The position numbers and the translations under genes are program-made. Shown here piece after piece: positions 34,165 through 44,456 of a DNA stretch of 64,000 bases. Under the pieces are notes generated by a model, which worked only from the letters and a program-made list of their open reading frames with translations, made no database searches and was not told the DNA's origin. Within the stretch, counting starts at the first letter, position 1. The number at the start of each line of letters is the position of its first letter. The stretch is from JAEYFP01 sp964579795 (GTDB lineage Bacteria > Bacillota > Clostridia > Lachnospirales > Lachnospiraceae). The stretch is taken from the NCBI GenBank assembly GCA_964579795.1, contig CAZOHM010000003.1, forward strand, positions 44,562 through 108,561. The letters run 5' to 3'.

Positions 34165-36267
34165 ATGAGCCTATTTGACGTTAATCGCTGCAAAAAGGAA
34201 TTTCTTTTAGAACTCCAAAAGCAGACGAAGCCATATGCATATTTTGTAGCTGAAAATGAGACAAGCAAGGGAGGGGTACTGACAAATAGTAGCCCTCTTG
34301 TTTCTGTTGTAGAGTTTGGTCGAGCAGAACAGGATTTAAAATGCGCTGTAAGTACTGCTTTGCAAAAGAAATCGGACTATATTGTGTTTATAGACGTAAG
34401 AGGCAGACTAGAAGAAAATGCGGTAATAAAGCTGTTTTCCTATAATGAGGATGGTCAGTCAGACATTCTGTACTGTGATGAGGATTATGAATCAGGAGCT
34501 TTACTTTATCGACATACACCATGGCTTAAGCCAGACTGGTCACCAGATACATTGCTTTCCTGCAATTATTTTGGAGGCTTGTTTGCAATCAGGCATCAAC
34601 TTGTATTGCAGGTGTCTATGCTGTCTATTGATGACGCAGCTGATGAGTCAGTACAAATGTATGATTTTATGCTAAAATGCACAGAGCAGGCTGACAGGAT
34701 TACACATGTAGCCGAGATTTTATTTCATAACAAGTGGGAGCTGTATGATGACAGCATGGAATCGGCAGTCGATTCTGACATATATAGAAAATATGTAGAG
34801 GATTCACAATGCGAAAAGTATGAGAAAATCAAACAATCCGCATTTGAAAGAAGAGGCTTTCGAAAAAACTGGTGGACAGACTGTGAAACAGAGCTTCCAC
34901 TCGTTTCCCTGATTATTCCGTCAAAGGATCATGCCGGTATTCTGATAAGATGTCTGAATAGTATTTTGGGGAAAACATCATTTTGCAGAGGCAATCATGA
35001 AGAAATTATAAATGGGCGGCTTGAAATCATTATTATTGATAATGGAAGCTGCGAGGCAGAAAAGGAAAAGATAACTTCTTACATTCATATGAAGGAAAAT
35101 AACGGGTGGAAAATCACATACATTTATGATTCATTTCCGTTTAATTATTCAAAAATGTGTCATATCGGAGCGAATATGGCTACTGGAAAATATCTGTTGT
35201 TTATGAATGATGATGTTGAGGCAGGTTCGGAGAATTTCATAGAAAAAATGCTTTATTATGCAGCAGTGTCTCATGTCGGAGCTGTTGGCATTAAATTGTT
35301 TTATCCGGACTCTGATATCATACAGCATGCAGGAGTTACTGACCTTAATTGCGGTCCATCGCATAAGCTTGCAACACATCCTGACAGGGAAGTATATTAT
35401 TTTGGAAGAAATCGGTTTAACATGGATGTATTGGCAGTAACAGGCGCTTGTATGATGATGTCCAAAGAAAAATACTTTCAAGTTGGCGGTTTTAGTGATA
35501 GAATGGAAGTTGGCTATAATGATATTGATTTGTGTGTCAGTTTGTACGAGCAAGGGTATTTTAATATTGTGTTGAATGATTGTACACTATATCATCATGA
35601 GTCTCTTTCCAGAGGAGAGGACCACTGTGATGATAAAAAGTATTTGAGGCTGTCTGCAGAAAGAAAGCTGTTTTATGAAAAACATGCATGGCTTTTTGAT
35701 GGTTGTGACCCGTTTTATAATCGTCATCTGCTGCAGGATACACTTGATTATCGAATAGACGTAGAGGCTGACTATGAGAAAAGGGATTATCGAAATAATG
35801 TGCTGCTCATAAAATTGTCCGCACTTCCCAAAAAGACATGTGGATTTTTAGATAAACAGAAGCAGCCGAATTTTAACATCGAGAGGGTATTTCGAGAGCG
35901 TGCTTTATATCCTCCCACAGAGGATGCCATTGTTTTTGAAGGCTGGTCGCTTATGAACAAAAGCGACAATCGGTTGTTTGAACGTTTTCTGTGTCTGCTA
36001 CCCGATGATGATTCCTTAGAGGAAGTCATGCAGATATCAGTTAGTCCCAAATATCGTGATGATGTTAAAGAAGTGTTTTTGAAAGCTAAATATGCAGAGC
36101 TTGCAGGCTTTGTCTGCAAAATACCGGTATCATATTTACATGAGAATAAAGTATACAGAATAGGAATGCTATTTGAATCCAAACTCTGGAACCGGAAATA
36201 TTTGATGTTAGGGGATTATTATGCAACAGGAAGAGGATATTTTACAAAAGAAGTATGTTTATTATAA
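34165..36267 (+). CDS. Tandem GT2 glycosyltransferase with a degenerate first domain
   Basis: The product has 700 residues. A full GT-A domain starts near residue 245 (PLVSLIIPSKDH) with the DxD-type motif in LLFMNDDVE (about 345-353) and the later VTGACMMMSKEKY segment. Upstream, residues 70-190 resemble the second half of another GT-A domain (SDILYCDEDYE, LKPDWSPDTLLSCNY), but the DHDD motif of its paralogues reads DVRG and the first strands are missing. A strand-rich tail of about 150 residues (550-700) closes it. AAGGA precedes the ATG; the end overlaps the next gene by 47 bp. Likely a polymer or side-chain transferase with one active site. Confidence 0.85.
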   Translation: MSLFDVNRCKKEFLLELQKQTKPYAYFVAENETSKGGVLTNSSPLVSVVEFGRAEQDLKCAVSTALQKKSDYIVFIDVRGRLEENAVIKLFSYNEDGQSDILYCDEDYESGALLYRHTPWLKPDWSPDTLLSCNYFGGLFAIRHQLVLQVSMLSIDDAADESVQMYDFMLKCTEQADRITHVAEILFHNKWELYDDSMESAVDSDIYRKYVEDSQCEKYEKIKQSAFERRGFRKNWWTDCETELPLVSLIIPSKDHAGILIRCLNSILGKTSFCRGNHEEIINGRLEIIIIDNGSCEAEKEKITSYIHMKENNGWKITYIYDSFPFNYSKMCHIGANMATGKYLLFMNDDVEAGSENFIEKMLYYAAVSHVGAVGIKLFYPDSDIIQHAGVTDLNCGPSHKLATHPDREVYYFGRNRFNMDVLAVTGACMMMSKEKYFQVGGFSDRMEVGYNDIDLCVSLYEQGYFNIVLNDCTLYHHESLSRGEDHCDDKKYLRLSAERKLFYEKHAWLFDGCDPFYNRHLLQDTLDYRIDVEADYEKRDYRNNVLLIKLSALPKKTCGFLDKQKQPNFNIERVFRERALYPPTEDAIVFEGWSLMNKSDNRLFERFLCLLPDDDSLEEVMQISVSPKYRDDVKEVFLKAKYAELAGFVCKIPVSYLHENKVYRIGMLFESKLWNRKYLMLGDYYATGRGYFTKEVCLL

Positions 36268-38269
36268 AGAACTGTATGAAAAAGAATTGAAAAAGAATGA
36301 AGAGCTGACAGAAGCACTTGTGAATACAGAAGCACAAAATGCGGATTTGACATACAAACTGGACAAAATAAGAAAGAGTAAGCTATGGAAATCCATTTAT
36401 CCTTTCAGATTACTCTGGAGTCATACGAAAAATTTTTTTATTCGAATTAAACGATATGGAAACCTGAAGAATCTGATGCGTAAGGTAGAAAGCAAGCGTA
36501 TCGAAAAAATGGCATACAAAAGCTATGGTACACAAAGCATGCCTTCTGCTGAACTAATTGAGAAGCAGCGGACACAAAAGTTTTCCAAGGATATTAAATT
36601 CAGTATTCTTGTCCCTTTGTACAACACACCCGAAAAATTCTTAAGAGAAATGATTGAATCGGTTACAGGTCAGACATATTCAAACTGGGAATTATGTCTT
36701 GCAGACGGTTCGGATGAGCAGCACTCTTTTGTAGGAAAAATCTGTGATGAATACAGAACAAAGGATGCTTCAGAGGCTGAAAAGGCTGGGATTACCGGTT
36801 CGAGAATCAAATACGAGAAGCTGAAAGAGAACCTTGGAATATCAGGTAATACGAATGCCTGCTTTTCACTTGCAACAGGGAATTATATTGGACTGTTTGA
36901 TCACGATGATTTGTTGCATCCATGTGCCTTATATGAATACATGAAGGTGATTTGTGAACAGGATGCAGATTATATATATTGTGACGAGACTACCTTTAAG
37001 GGTGAAAGTATTGATAATATGGTCACATTGCATTTTAAGCCTGATTTTGCTATTGATAATCTGAGAGCAAATAATTATATCTGTCATTTCTCAGTGTTTT
37101 CTGCATCACTTTTGGATGAGTCAGGGCTGTTCAGAAGTGAATTTGATGGAAGCCAGGATCATGATATGATTTTGCGTCTGACAAAGGCCGCTCATAAGAT
37201 CGTCCATGTTCCGATGATTTTATATTACTGGCGATCGCATGCAGGGAGTGTGGCTTCAGATATCAATGCGAAAAGCTATGCAATTGATGCGGCAAAGGGT
37301 GCAGTTGCTGCACATTTGACAATATGTGGATTTGAACAGTTTAAGATTGAAAGCTCCAGAGCATTTGAGACGATTTTCAGAATCAGATATCATCTGACAG
37401 AGAAACCATTGATCTCCATAGTGATTCCGAATAAAGACCATATTGACGATTTACGCAGATGTATTGATTCGATTACGACAAAAAGTTCCTATGAAGCTTA
37501 TGAGATAATAGTTGTTGAGAATAACAGTACTGATTCAGAGACGTTTTCCTATTATGAAACACTTAAAAAGCATCCTGTAATTAAAGTTGTTACATATGAG
37601 GGAGAATTTAACTATTCCAAGGTGAACAATTTTGGCGCAGGATTTGCAAAGGGAGAATATCTTGTTCTTTTGAATAATGATACAGAGGTAGTGACGCGCA
37701 GCTGGCTGGAGGAGCTTTTGATGTATGCACAGCGTAAAGATGTAGGTGCTGTCGGATGTATGCTGTATTATGCAGATTATTCAATTCAGCATGCAGGAAT
37801 TGTGCTTGGACTTGGTGCACACAGGACAGCGGGACATTCTCACTACAAGATGTCAAAAGACAATCTTGGATATATGGGAAGGCTGTGTTATGCACAGAAT
37901 GTTTCAGCAGTAACCGGAGCCTGTATGATGACAAGAAAGGCATTGTATGATGAGGTAGGAGGTCTTTCTGAAGAGTTTGCAGTGGCACTCAATGATGTGG
38001 ATTATTGTCTGAAGCTTCGAAAGAAAGAATACTTAAATGTGTTTACACCATTTGCGGAGCTGTTTCATTATGAATCAAAATCAAGAGGACTGGATGTTTC
38101 AACAGAGGCAACGAAGGAAAATGCAGCCCGTTATGATAAAGAGAGCGAACTGTTCAGAGAAAAGTGGAAGGATGTTTTGGAAGCAGGAGATCCTTATTTC
38201 AATCCAAACTTCTCACTTGATTACAGCAATTTTGTGCTTCGGGGCAATCCCAAGAGCATGGTTGATTAA
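36221..38269 (+). CDS. Bifunctional tandem GT2 glycosyltransferase
   Basis: The product has 682 residues. A coiled-coil N-terminus (residues 8-55) ends in KIRKSKLWKSIYPFRLLW. Two complete GT-A domains follow: the first at about 125-340 with ISILVPLYNT-like start and DHDD (227-230), the second at about 390-660 with LISIVIPNKDH and LLNNDTE (about 483). Such two-headed enzymes often add two different sugars in turn and can build a repeat backbone. The ATG lies inside the previous gene after AGGGGA, a 47-bp overlap that suggests coupling. The sugars are not known; rhamnose is plausible given the rfb genes. Confidence 0.9.
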   Translation: MQQEEDILQKKYVYYKELYEKELKKNEELTEALVNTEAQNADLTYKLDKIRKSKLWKSIYPFRLLWSHTKNFFIRIKRYGNLKNLMRKVESKRIEKMAYKSYGTQSMPSAELIEKQRTQKFSKDIKFSILVPLYNTPEKFLREMIESVTGQTYSNWELCLADGSDEQHSFVGKICDEYRTKDASEAEKAGITGSRIKYEKLKENLGISGNTNACFSLATGNYIGLFDHDDLLHPCALYEYMKVICEQDADYIYCDETTFKGESIDNMVTLHFKPDFAIDNLRANNYICHFSVFSASLLDESGLFRSEFDGSQDHDMILRLTKAAHKIVHVPMILYYWRSHAGSVASDINAKSYAIDAAKGAVAAHLTICGFEQFKIESSRAFETIFRIRYHLTEKPLISIVIPNKDHIDDLRRCIDSITTKSSYEAYEIIVVENNSTDSETFSYYETLKKHPVIKVVTYEGEFNYSKVNNFGAGFAKGEYLVLLNNDTEVVTRSWLEELLMYAQRKDVGAVGCMLYYADYSIQHAGIVLGLGAHRTAGHSHYKMSKDNLGYMGRLCYAQNVSAVTGACMMTRKALYDEVGGLSEEFAVALNDVDYCLKLRKKEYLNVFTPFAELFHYESKSRGLDVSTEATKENAARYDKESELFREKWKDVLEAGDPYFNPNFSLDYSNFVLRGNPKSMVD

Positions 38270-38292
38270 TATAGCAGATTAAAGGAGGACTT

Positions 38293-40017
38293 ATGATGTT
38301 AGATATGACACAGTACAAATTTTGGAGAGAAGACGATTATTTTGATGCGTCTACAAAAAAAGAACTTGCAGCTATAGAAGATAACGAGGCAGAAATTCAA
38401 GATCGATTTTATAAAGATCTGGAATTTGGTACAGGCGGTCTTCGAGGTGTCATTGGTGCAGGAACAAATAGAATGAATCTCTATACTGTCAGGAAAGCAA
38501 CGCAGGGACTGGCAAATTATATTATTAAGCAGGGTGCTGAGAAAAAAGGTGTTGCAATTGCATATGATTCACGCTTTATGTCGCCGGAATTTGCTGACGA
38601 AGCAGCCTTGTGCCTATGCGCAAATGGAATCAAATCTTATGTATTTTCTTCTCTTCGTCCAACACCGGAACTGTCATTTGCAGTCAGAAAGCTTGGATGT
38701 ACAGCTGGTATTGTAGTAACAGCCAGTCACAATCCACCTGAGTATAACGGATATAAGGTATATTGGGAAGATGGTGCACAGATTACTGCTCCAAGAGATA
38801 CAGATATTATTGATGAAGTAAAAAAAGTTACTGATTATCATAAGGTAAAGATTATTGGAAAAGAACAGGCAATTGCAGCACGTTTATACAATGTAATCGG
38901 AGATTCAATTGATGATGCTTACATGGCTGAACTGAAGAAATTGATTATTCATCCGGAGATTATTCAGAAGGTTGCAAATGATATTAAGATTGTTTACACA
39001 CCGCTTCACGGAACAGGAAACATTCCTGTCAGAAGAATATTATCTGAATTGGGATTTAAGCATGTATTTGTTGTTCCTGAACAGGAACTGCCTGATTCCA
39101 AATTTACAACACTTGAGTATCCGAATCCGGAGGATCCAAAGGCATTTGCACTTGCGCTAAAGCTGGCAAAAGAAAAAGACGCAGACATTGTACTTGCAAC
39201 GGATCCTGATGCGGACAGACTTGGTATTTATGCGAAGGATACAAAGACCGGAGAATATGTATCATTTACTGGAAATATGTCAGGTATGCTGATTGCAGAA
39301 TATATATTACGTGAAAGAAAAGCAGTAGGCACGCTTCCAGAGAATGCGGCACTTGTAAAAACGATTGTAACAACAAACCTTGCTGATGAACTGACAGATG
39401 CCTATCATGTGAAGCTGATTGAAGTTTTGACAGGTTTTAAGTATATCGGAGAGCAGATTAAGCTGTTTGAGCAGAATCATACCTATGAATATGTATTTGG
39501 TCTGGAGGAAAGCTATGGCTGTCTTGCAGGAACGCACGCAAGAGATAAAGATGCAATAGTTGCAGTTATGTGTCTTTGTGAGGTGGCAGCATATTGTAAA
39601 TATAAGGGGATTACTGTATGGGATCAAATGCTGAATTTATATGAAGAATATGGTTACTATATGGAAGGTATGCACACGATTACCTTAAAAGGTATTGAAG
39701 GAGCAGAGCAGATCAAAGAGATTATGAATAAGCTTCGCAAAAATCCTCCAAAAGCGTTTGGAAGTCTGAAGGTTTTGAAATTCAGAGATTACACCGCTGA
39801 TGAAGTAACAGATATGACAACAGGGAAGAAAACACCAACAGGTCTCCCAAGCTCCAATGTACTTTATTTCGAACTGGAAAACAATTCCTGGTGCTGTGCA
39901 AGACCATCTGGAACAGAGCCAAAGATAAAGTTTTATATGGGTATTAAAGGAACCGGAATGGAAGATGCAAAGAAGCGTCTGGAAGAGCTAAAACAGGCAG
40001 TGATTGCGGATATTTAG
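38293..40017 (+). CDS. pgcA: Phosphoglucomutase/phosphomannomutase
   Basis: The product has 574 residues, the PgcA length. The phosphoserine loop TASHNPPEYNGYK (Ser145), the metal loop DPDADR, the sugar loop GLEESYG and the phosphate-binding RPSGTEPKIKFY are all present. It interconverts glucose-6-phosphate and glucose-1-phosphate, which feeds RfbA and UDP-glucose synthesis. AAAGGAGG precedes the ATG pair at 38293. It is placed inside the glycan operon, so supply and use of the precursor may be made together. Confidence 0.94.
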   Translation: MMLDMTQYKFWREDDYFDASTKKELAAIEDNEAEIQDRFYKDLEFGTGGLRGVIGAGTNRMNLYTVRKATQGLANYIIKQGAEKKGVAIAYDSRFMSPEFADEAALCLCANGIKSYVFSSLRPTPELSFAVRKLGCTAGIVVTASHNPPEYNGYKVYWEDGAQITAPRDTDIIDEVKKVTDYHKVKIIGKEQAIAARLYNVIGDSIDDAYMAELKKLIIHPEIIQKVANDIKIVYTPLHGTGNIPVRRILSELGFKHVFVVPEQELPDSKFTTLEYPNPEDPKAFALALKLAKEKDADIVLATDPDADRLGIYAKDTKTGEYVSFTGNMSGMLIAEYILRERKAVGTLPENAALVKTIVTTNLADELTDAYHVKLIEVLTGFKYIGEQIKLFEQNHTYEYVFGLEESYGCLAGTHARDKDAIVAVMCLCEVAAYCKYKGITVWDQMLNLYEEYGYYMEGMHTITLKGIEGAEQIKEIMNKLRKNPPKAFGSLKVLKFRDYTADEVTDMTTGKKTPTGLPSSNVLYFELENNSWCCARPSGTEPKIKFYMGIKGTGMEDAKKRLEELKQAVIADI

Positions 40018-40052
40018 CAGACTGCTTATTGAGGACGATGGAGTATTAATTT

Positions 40053-41225
40053 ATGAATAGTAAATTAAAACAGCTTTGGGACAACAGAACAGTACGCATG
40101 ATGATACTTGTTGTTGTGGCTGTAATGGCACTTGTTTCGGTTGTACAAGGATGCAGAAATGCAATTGAGTTCAGTCAGGATTTTCAATGGGATTCAATAA
40201 AGGTTTTTTCACTTGGAATCAATCCATATGAGGAAACCTTACATCCGACTGGAATTTTGGAAAGGTATGGATATGATGAGTATTTTAAGCAGATTGAGGC
40301 AAATCAGTTTCCGTCGCTTCTGATGCTTTTACTGCCATATACGTTACTGCAGCCGCTGATGGCCAGATATGTATGGCTTGCATCCAATTTGTTATTTACT
40401 GTCGGGATTGTCTGGCTTCTGCGTAAGACCTTTATGAAGCAGATGGATCGCGATGTGTTTTCACTTTTGACGCTGTTTATGCTTGCAGGAACGCCTTACA
40501 GAAATCAACTTGGAGTCGGACAGCATACTTTGTTTGCTTTTTTCTTTTTTTTGCTGGCAGTTTTTTTCTCTGAAAAGAAAAAAGGACAGATTCCAATGAT
40601 TCTGAGTCTTGTATTCTGCTATTTTAAATACACGCTGACAGTTCCACTTGCATTATATTTTGTATATAAAAAGAGATGGAAAGAGCTGATTGCATCTGTT
40701 GCTGTACATGTTGTTTTAACAGCAGTGGCAGCATGGTGGCTGGGAGCAGGTTTTTTTGATATGTTGATTGAACCACTGCAGGTTTCATCGGCACTTGCCG
40801 CAGAGGGAGGCTTGGATTTTGGAGCTTTGTTTAACGGCTCATTAGTCTCAGTTGTATTAGCAGGGCTTGTGATGATAGTGTTGTTTGCTGTGGTGCTTCT
40901 TATGCCTGAAGAAAATGACTGTCTTGTTATTTCAATTCTGACGCTCTGGTCATTAATCATAACCTATCACAGAACATATGATTTTTTTGTATATGTATTG
41001 GTTGCGTCTCTGTTTTATGAGCACAGGCAGCGGAATTACTTAAAAGTGTTTTATGCTGTCGTTCTTCTTGCTTTGTTTTTCGTACTGCGTTTGTTCAGCG
41101 AATCAGCTATATCTAAAATCGGCGTAGGGGCAATATATTATTTGTTTACTGTGTCAGTAACCGCAGTGGGTATTTGCATAATCAACAAAAGAAGGCACAC
41201 TGCAGATGAATCCAGCAGAGAGTAA
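40053..41225 (+). CDS. GT87/DUF2029-type membrane glycosyltransferase
   Basis: The product has 390 residues with about ten hydrophobic helices. The first loop reads SQDFQWDSIKVFSLGINPYEE, with the Asp that GT-C enzymes use, and a later loop has YRNQLGVGQHTLF, the RN-x-GQ pattern of DUF2029 proteins. Known GT87 members are polyprenyl-phosphate-mannose-dependent mannosyltransferases. It is followed by a GtrB-like GT2 and a GtrA protein, which could make and flip its lipid donor. Family call is fairly firm; the sugar is not known. Confidence 0.82.
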   Translation: MNSKLKQLWDNRTVRMMILVVVAVMALVSVVQGCRNAIEFSQDFQWDSIKVFSLGINPYEETLHPTGILERYGYDEYFKQIEANQFPSLLMLLLPYTLLQPLMARYVWLASNLLFTVGIVWLLRKTFMKQMDRDVFSLLTLFMLAGTPYRNQLGVGQHTLFAFFFFLLAVFFSEKKKGQIPMILSLVFCYFKYTLTVPLALYFVYKKRWKELIASVAVHVVLTAVAAWWLGAGFFDMLIEPLQVSSALAAEGGLDFGALFNGSLVSVVLAGLVMIVLFAVVLLMPEENDCLVISILTLWSLIITYHRTYDFFVYVLVASLFYEHRQRNYLKVFYAVVLLALFFVLRLFSESAISKIGVGAIYYLFTVSVTAVGICIINKRRHTADESSRE

Positions 41226-41251
41226 TACAGAAAGAAAAAGAGGAAAAAGAA

Positions 41252-41959
41252 ATGGGTGATTGCCTGTATATTGTAATACCGGCTTATAATGAAGAGGAAA
41301 CAATCAGACAGGTTGTAGAGGAGTGGTATCCTGTAGTGCAAAAAGCAGGATGGGAAAGTCGACTTGTCATTATTAATGATGGCAGTAAGGACAGTACCTA
41401 CGAAGTGCTTTGCGATCTTATGGGGGATCGCCCGGCATTAATACCGTTGACAAAAGAAAACACCGGACATGGATCAACACTTCTGTTTGGTTATCACTAT
41501 GCATTGGAGCATGGAGCTGATTATGTATTTCAGACAGATTCAGACGGACAAACCCTCCCGGATGAATTTGATGCATTCTGGGAACAGCGTAATCAGTATG
41601 ATATGCTGATTGGATACAGAAACAAGCGCGAAGATGGATTTTCGAGAATTATTGTTACAAAAGTGCTTAAGGCAGTAATCAGAATCTGTTTTAAGGTATC
41701 TGTCAAAGACGCAAATACACCATTCAGGTTGATGAGAGCAGAGGTGCTTAAGGAAGAACTTCCCTTTGTACCGAAGGATTTCTTTTTATCCAATGTGCTG
41801 CTGACAGTACTGTTCACAAAAAAACTAAAAAGAATTCATTATATTCCAATTACCTTCCGTCCAAGACAGGGTGGTGTGAACTCCATAAATTTAAAGCGGA
41901 TTTTCAAAATAGGAAGACAATCTCTCAGAGATTTTCGAGAGTTGAATAAAAAAATATGA
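41252..41959 (+). CDS. GT2 polyprenyl-phosphate sugar synthase (DPM1-like)
   Basis: The product has 235 residues, the size of DPM1-type enzymes with no membrane tail. YIVIPAYNEEETI opens it, and FQTDSDGQTLP holds the DxD. NTPFRLMRAEVL and the FRPRQGGVNSIN segment fit the polyprenyl-phosphate branch. It would move a hexose from a nucleotide to undecaprenyl phosphate. GAGGAAAAAG precedes the ATG. A GtrA-type protein starts 25 bp downstream, giving the usual synthase-flippase pair, with the GT87 enzyme upstream as user. Confidence 0.87.
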   Translation: MGDCLYIVIPAYNEEETIRQVVEEWYPVVQKAGWESRLVIINDGSKDSTYEVLCDLMGDRPALIPLTKENTGHGSTLLFGYHYALEHGADYVFQTDSDGQTLPDEFDAFWEQRNQYDMLIGYRNKREDGFSRIIVTKVLKAVIRICFKVSVKDANTPFRLMRAEVLKEELPFVPKDFFLSNVLLTVLFTKKLKRIHYIPITFRPRQGGVNSINLKRIFKIGRQSLRDFRELNKKI

Positions 41960-41983
41960 TATATGCTAAAGGAAAACAGAAGG

Positions 41984-42487
41984 ATGAAATCAACAAAAAA
42001 GAATAAACTGCTTGTACAGATATTGAAATTTGGTATTGTTGGCGGAATTGCATTTCTAATCGATTTTTGTGTATATTCGATTGTACTGAATATTCTCACG
42101 TGGGAATATGACTATTTAGTTGCCGGAATAGCAGGCTTCACGGTGTCGTTGATTTTTAATTATCTTGCAAGCATGGCATTTGTATTTCAGCGTAAGGAAA
42201 ATGCGGATAAACGTAAGGAATTTGTGATTTTTCTTGTGCTGAGCTTGATTGGTCTCGGAATCAATACAGCAGTTTTATGGCTTTGTATGGATGTCATTTA
42301 TCAGAAATTCACAGGACTGCAGACAGGACTTGGCATGATGAACGGATTTTTACATGCAAAAGGTTTTGCGGTTGTAGATAATGCACAGGAACTGGCAGCA
42401 TATTTTGCTAAAATTATCGCAACCGGTATTGTTATGATATATAATTTCATTAGCCGAAAACTGACATTGGAAAAAAAGGATGATTAG
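41984..42487 (+). CDS. GtrA-family membrane protein
   Basis: The product has 167 residues and four hydrophobic helices. The start of the domain, LKFGIVGGIAFLIDFCVY, and the end, FAKIIATGIVMIYNFISRKL, are typical of GtrA (Pfam PF04138). Members are thought to flip undecaprenyl-phosphate-hexose. The ATG at 41984 is chosen over one seven codons earlier because AAAGGA lies about 10 nt before it. A polar insert of about 30 residues between helices 3 and 4 (around 105-135) makes it longer than most. Confidence 0.88.
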   Translation: MKSTKKNKLLVQILKFGIVGGIAFLIDFCVYSIVLNILTWEYDYLVAGIAGFTVSLIFNYLASMAFVFQRKENADKRKEFVIFLVLSLIGLGINTAVLWLCMDVIYQKFTGLQTGLGMMNGFLHAKGFAVVDNAQELAAYFAKIIATGIVMIYNFISRKLTLEKKDD

Positions 42488-42488
42488 T

Positions 42489-43643
42489 GTGAAAAAAATA
42501 ATTGGAATAATGACGGTGGCTGTATTATCATGTTGTTTTGCCGGCTGTGGACAACCGGAAACCGAACAGCAGATTATTACAGTTGAAGAGCCAAAACAAC
42601 AGACAGAAGAACAACAGACAGAAGAACCACAGGAAGAAATAGAACCGACGATTTCGTATTCTGCAGTACCTACAACAGATATGGATGAAAGTGAAAGCGT
42701 TTCAGTAAATATTGTTTCTGAAAATTCTGTGTCAACAAATGAAGTAATTGTAAAGACGGAAGATGGAAAGAAAGTAATTGATCTTGTAATGTTTATGGGC
42801 CAGAGTAATATGTCAGGCTGTGGCGGAGATGCTTCCTACGCACCGAAGGTTGCAACTGACCACGGATATGAATTCAGGGCAATTTCTGATCCGACACGAC
42901 TATATCCGATTACAGAGCCATTTGGAGTCAATGAGAACAATATTAACGGAATTATGGATTTGCCGGGTGCAAAGAAGGGCTCTATGGTTTCAGCATTTGC
43001 AAATACGTATTACAAAGAAACTGGTGTGCCGATTGTAGCAGTATCAGCATCATCAGGTGGAACCGATACAGATTACTGGATGAAACCGACTGTCGTGAGT
43101 GATTTTCAAGAGAGACAGAAGCGCGCACAAGTCTGGCTGGAAAGCAATGACTATTTTATTCGAAAGCAATATGTTGTCTGGCTGCAGGGTGAGTCTGATG
43201 CAGCGGATGGTATTACCGCAGAAAAATATAACGAAAACATGGATAATATTATCCGCCCATTGTTTATCGGCGGACTTCAAAAGGTATTTATTGTGACTCC
43301 AGGGCGGACGATCAGCCGTAATCAGTATTTTAATGATATTATCAACGCACAGCTTGAAATGTGCAAAAAGAGTGGGTATTATGCACTGGGAACAACGGTA
43401 CTAAACGGTGTGAGCACAGAGTATATGGTGGATGAATGGCATTATAATCAAAGTGTTTTAAATCTGGTCGGTTCAGAAACTGCAAAAAGTGCAGCATATT
43501 ATACGAACAACCGTAAAGAGCTTTGCATTTATGATTACAAAAACAATACAACTTTTATTCCGGAAGGGTTTGACTATCAAGGTGATATCATAGTGGAACC
43601 GCTTGATTTGAACAATTCAAATCTGTTAAAAAAGATTCCATAA
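42489..43643 (+). CDS. Lipoprotein with SGNH/SASA-type esterase domain
   Basis: The product has 384 residues. A signal peptide ends in the lipobox FAGC with Cys20. A Glu/Gln/Thr-rich linker (25-85) leads to a SASA-type domain with MFMGQSNMSG (catalytic Ser), WLQGESDA and DEWHYN (Asp/His pair). Known members remove O-acetyl groups from sialic acid or plant polysaccharides; here it may remove acetyl groups from surface glycan. The GTG at 42489 is preferred because AAAGGA is 8 nt before and the signal peptide then starts MKKI; an ATG at 42480 is too near that site. Confidence 0.85.
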   Translation: MKKIIGIMTVAVLSCCFAGCGQPETEQQIITVEEPKQQTEEQQTEEPQEEIEPTISYSAVPTTDMDESESVSVNIVSENSVSTNEVIVKTEDGKKVIDLVMFMGQSNMSGCGGDASYAPKVATDHGYEFRAISDPTRLYPITEPFGVNENNINGIMDLPGAKKGSMVSAFANTYYKETGVPIVAVSASSGGTDTDYWMKPTVVSDFQERQKRAQVWLESNDYFIRKQYVVWLQGESDAADGITAEKYNENMDNIIRPLFIGGLQKVFIVTPGRTISRNQYFNDIINAQLEMCKKSGYYALGTTVLNGVSTEYMVDEWHYNQSVLNLVGSETAKSAAYYTNNRKELCIYDYKNNTTFIPEGFDYQGDIIVEPLDLNNSNLLKKIP

Positions 43644-43673
43644 ATTGTGCATTTTCAATAGAGGGAGGTCAAT

Positions 43674-44456
43674 ATGAAAGAAAAAATTCTTCTTTTTATT
43701 CCTGCTTATAACTGTGAAAAGCAGATTATCAGAGTACTTGGACAGCTTGATGCGGACGTTATGGAGTACATTTCTGAGGTGATTATTGTTAACAACCGGA
43801 GTACAGATGATACGGAACTTGTTGTGAAAGGATTTCAGGAGAGACATGGAGATATTCCGGTAAAGCTTTTGCGTAACAGAGAAAATTATGGTCTGGGTGG
43901 ATCGCATAAAGTGGCATTTGACTATGCAAAGAAAAACAGGTTTGATTATGTAATTGTATTACACGGGGATGATCAGGGATTTCTGGAAGACTTTCTTCCT
44001 GTATTAAAAACAGGATATTACCGAAAACATGACTGCATACTTGGAGCACGTTTCATGAGAGGCTCTCATCTGGAAGGATATTCTCTGTTTCGCACATTTG
44101 GAAATGCTGTATATAATTTATTGTTCGCAGCCATTATCAGAAAAAGAATATTTGATCTTGGCTCGGGACTAAACATGTACAGTGTCAAAATGTTTGAAAA
44201 TGAGTATTACAGGAAGTTTCCGGATAATCTGATGTTTAATTACTGTATGATACTCGCCAGCGAATATTATAAGCAGGATATAAAATTTTATCCGATTTCA
44301 TGGAGAGAAGAAGATCAGGTATCCAATGTCAAAATGCTTAATCAGGCATGTTCTGTTATGAAGATGCTGTTAGAATACGCTAAGGATCCTGCTGAAATAA
44401 ATCAAGATTACAGAGATAAAGAAATTGAAGAATATGAGGCTGATGTAATTGCATGA
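43674..44456 (+). CDS. GT2 polyprenyl-phosphate sugar synthase-like protein
   Basis: The product has 260 residues. ILLFIPAYNCEKQI, VNNRSTDDT and VLHGDDQG match the GT-A domain of DPM-like enzymes; GLGGSHKVAFDYA is the usual following helix. FDLGSGLNMYSV is the acceptor-side motif. GGGAGGTC precedes the ATG. Its stop overlaps the next start by ATGA, and that gene encodes a membrane protein of the LPG-synthase-TM type, so the pair may make and use or move a lipid-linked sugar. Confidence 0.86.
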   Translation: MKEKILLFIPAYNCEKQIIRVLGQLDADVMEYISEVIIVNNRSTDDTELVVKGFQERHGDIPVKLLRNRENYGLGGSHKVAFDYAKKNRFDYVIVLHGDDQGFLEDFLPVLKTGYYRKHDCILGARFMRGSHLEGYSLFRTFGNAVYNLLFAAIIRKRIFDLGSGLNMYSVKMFENEYYRKFPDNLMFNYCMILASEYYKQDIKFYPISWREEDQVSNVKMLNQACSVMKMLLEYAKDPAEINQDYRDKEIEEYEADVIA

